Origin: Deltaproteobacteria bacterium RIFCSPLOWO2_12_FULL_60_16
GTDB lineage: Bacteria; Desulfobacterota; Binatia; UBA9968
Assembly (NCBI GenBank): GCA_001798565.1
Contig: MGSR01000064.1
Location: 6,099 to 13,941, forward strand
Direction: 5' to 3'
Length of the DNA: 7,843 nt
Below are positions 6,483 to 7,843 of the stretch, piece by piece. The notes under the pieces are model-generated. The model was not told where the DNA came from and ran no database searches. It saw only the letters and a program-made list of their open reading frames with translations. Each line of letters begins with the position of its first letter. Position 1 is the first letter of the stretch. The position numbers were made by a program, and so were the translations under genes.

Positions 6483-6561
6483 TTCGTTATTCGTTGACTC
6501 GTTACTCGTTGATTGGGATTCATGGGACGAATAGACTATTAACCAATAACGATTAACGAAC
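6483..6561 (+). repeat. Opposed 7/8-base repeats forming an imperfect hairpin between permease and ATPase genes
   Basis: The left arm (6483-6512) is a 15-base unit repeated twice, each made of a 7-mer and an 8-mer (TTCGTTA with TTCGTTGA, then CTCGTTA with CTCGTTGA). The right arm (6541-6561) is three contiguous heptamers of the opposite orientation, AACCAAT, AACGATT and AACGAAC. TTCGTTA (6483-6489) is the exact complement of TAACGAA (6554-6560), and further register-shifted pairing is possible. The hairpin ends just before the GAGGAGG (6563-6569) of the next gene. There is no T-run, so a terminator is not indicated. Confidence 0.75.
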
Positions 6562-6573
6562 CGAGGAGGCGGA

Positions 6574-7722
6574 ATGGCAGAAAAGAACTTCATGGTTAAG
6601 ATCGAGTCCCTGGAAAAATATTTCGGGGAGGACGTGGAGAGGGTCCACGTCCTGAAGGGCGTCTCCCTGGAGATCCCCGAAGGCTCTCTCTACACCTTTT
6701 TAGGGCCCAGCGGCTGCGGCAAGACCACGACCCTCAGATGCGTCGCCGGACTCGAGAGGCCCGAAGGGGGAAGGATCAGCATCGACGGCAAGGCGGTTTT
6801 TGCCTCCGGCGAGCGGGTCTATGTCCCGACCAATAAGCGGCCCATTGGAATGGTCTTCCAATCTTATGCCATTTGGCCGCACATGACCGTCTTCGAGAAC
6901 GTGGCCTATCCGCTGACTATCCAGCGCCGTCCGAAGAGCGAGATCAGGCGGAAGGTGGAGGATGTGCTGAAGATCGTCGGGCTGCACGGCCTGGAAGACC
7001 GGCCGGCGCCCAAGCTCTCGGGCGGACAGCAGCAGCGGGTTGCCTTCGCGCGCGCGCTGGTGAACGAGCCCAAGGTCATGCTCCTGGACGAACCCTTGAG
7101 CAACCTGGACGCGAAGCTGAGAGTGCAAATGAGGTTTGAGATCAAGGCGCTGCAGCGCAGGGTCAACATCACGACTATTTTTGTCACCCACGACCAATCC
7201 GAGGCCCTGGCGATCTCCGACCAGATCGCCGTGATGCATGCCGGAAGGCTTATCGAGGTCGGCACCCCGCACCAGCTCTATTCCCGCCCGAAGAGAAAGT
7301 TTACCGCCACCTTTCTGGGTCTCACCAACCTGATCGAGGGAAAAGTGCTCGATCTTGGAGCCGATTCCAGGCCGGGCAAAATCGAAACCGCCAAGGGAGT
7401 CCTGTCCTTTATCCCTGCCGCCGGCCTGGCGAAGGGGCAACCGGCGGTGCTCTCTATCCGCCCGGAGCACATCCAGGTGCATAAACAACAGCCGCAGGGG
7501 CTGGAGAACGTAGTGGAGGGAACGATCAAGGAAGCGATCTTCATGGGGGATGCCTACCACTGCCAGATTGCCGTCGGCGACTTGTTGTTGGCGGTCCACA
7601 CGCATCCGTTCCTCAGCATGAATCCGGGAGAGAAGGTTTATCTCCATCTGGATCCGCAGAGCTGCAACGGCCTTCCGGCGGAAGACGTGGAGGGTATGGA
7701 CGAATCGATGTTGGGAGTCTGA
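6574..7722 (+). CDS. ABC transporter ATP-binding protein, PotA/FbpC/UgpC type with TOBE domain
   Basis: This 382-residue ATPase subunit has Walker A GPSGCGKT (44-51), Q-loop Q96, signature LSGGQQQR (148-155), Walker B VMLLDEP (168-174), D-loop NLDA (177-180) and H-loop H206 (VTHDQSEAL). After about residue 240 comes a C-terminal extension with the TOBE-type regulatory fold (LSIRPEHIQV, and EAIFMGDAYHCQIAVG). This extension is typical of iron(III), polyamine, sugar and thiamine importers and absent from NitT/TauT ATPases. Length fits the family (350-390). The ATG at 6574 has GAGGAGG at 6563-6569 with short, 4-nt spacing. It follows the FbpB-like permease and is its expected energy-coupling partner. 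It is separated from it by a 92-nt repeat-filled gap that may weaken or modify coupling of expression. Confidence 0.94.
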   Translation: MAEKNFMVKIESLEKYFGEDVERVHVLKGVSLEIPEGSLYTFLGPSGCGKTTTLRCVAGLERPEGGRISIDGKAVFASGERVYVPTNKRPIGMVFQSYAIWPHMTVFENVAYPLTIQRRPKSEIRRKVEDVLKIVGLHGLEDRPAPKLSGGQQQRVAFARALVNEPKVMLLDEPLSNLDAKLRVQMRFEIKALQRRVNITTIFVTHDQSEALAISDQIAVMHAGRLIEVGTPHQLYSRPKRKFTATFLGLTNLIEGKVLDLGADSRPGKIETAKGVLSFIPAAGLAKGQPAVLSIRPEHIQVHKQQPQGLENVVEGTIKEAIFMGDAYHCQIAVGDLLLAVHTHPFLSMNPGEKVYLHLDPQSCNGLPAEDVEGMDESMLGV

Positions 7723-7723
7723 T

Positions 7724-7835
7724 TTGGTTATTAGTATACTAGTTATTCGTGTATTAGTCTGATATTTTAAGGAATAAAATGTTGGCGATATGGCCGGATA
7801 AACTAGTAACCAATAACCATTAACCAATAACTAAT
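7724..7835 (+). repeat. Opposed heptamer arrays at the 3' end of the transporter operon
   Basis: The right array (7801-7835) is five gapless heptamers: the first is AACTAGT, the second and fourth are AACCAAT, and the consensus is AACYAWT. The left array (7724-7758) is five more diverged heptamers of the complementary type, starting TTGGTTA. The AT-rich middle, 7759-7800, shows no clear pattern. The architecture matches 6483-6561, and AACCAAT is shared exactly between them. No open reading frame of note lies in this gap. Confidence 0.75.
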
Positions 7836-7839
7836 TTCC

Positions 7840-7843
7840 GGAG
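7840..7843 (+). promoter_or_regulatory. Probable ribosome-binding site of a gene starting beyond the window
   Basis: The window ends in CCGGAG directly after the heptamer array. At 6561-6573 the same order occurs: heptamers, then CCGAGGAGG, then ATG. A plus-strand gene, possibly the missing substrate-binding protein or a catabolic enzyme, probably begins within about ten bases of the window end. Confidence 0.45.

Noticed and set aside
4760..6523. A 587-codon minus-strand open frame opposite the permease.
   Set aside because: The product is highly charged low-complexity sequence (Arg, Asp, Glu, Gln, His). The plus strand encodes a clear twelve-segment permease with two EAA loops.
6482..6573. 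Rho-independent terminator between permease and second ATPase genes.
   Set aside because: The stem is AT-rich and imperfect and no T-run follows; a strong ribosome-binding site comes directly after, pointing to a continuing operon.

Overview
The window is GC-rich bacterial chromosome-type DNA with tightly packed genes. It holds seven recognisable protein genes in two divergent groups around a control region at about 3772-3950. No RNA gene, transposase, CRISPR array or phage gene was seen. The mix (CoxM/CoxS-type molybdenum hydroxylase subunits, a dihydroorotase/allantoinase-superfamily hydrolase, an FCD-type GntR regulator, an FbpB-like transporter) and the heptameric intergenic repeats recall uncultivated soil or groundwater lineages such as Rokubacteria, Binatota, NC10 or deltaproteobacterial groups. 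That placement is an impression, not a demonstrated assignment.

Leftward group (minus strand, transcribed from about 3800 toward 1): a GntR/FCD regulator (3759-3037), a cyclic amidohydrolase of about 457 aa (2997-1624), an FAD-binding CoxM-like subunit (1554-643) and a 2Fe-2S CoxS-like subunit (597-112). The order M then S is the usual one before a large molybdopterin subunit (CoxL-like). That subunit is not in the window and would have to lie beyond position 1. The first 111 bases are non-coding and carry two direct copies of a 21-bp element.

Rightward group (plus strand): a NitT/TauT-type (SsuB/TauB-like) ABC ATPase (3951-4763), a double-length FbpB-like permease (4787-6481) and a PotA/FbpC-type ABC ATPase (6574-7722). 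The window stops on a ribosome-binding-site-like GGAG, so at least one more gene probably follows. No substrate-binding protein is present.

Taken together the locus looks like a regulated uptake-and-catabolism module. The transporter would bring in a small solute, the amidohydrolase would open a cyclic amide (hydantoin, allantoin or dihydropyrimidine type), and the molybdenum hydroxylase would oxidise a heterocycle or aldehyde. The substrate cannot be read from the sequence.

The least ordinary signal is in the gaps between genes. Four of the within-operon gaps (598-642, 1555-1623, 6482-6573, 7723-7839) contain short degenerate repeats with a 7-base period. In the last two, heptamers stand in opposite orientation on either side of a central segment and lead directly into the next ribosome-binding site. 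Other points of note are two ATPases of different families around one permease gene, a 12-bp-stem hairpin inside the permease coding sequence, and an inverted repeat overlapping the predicted regulator promoter.
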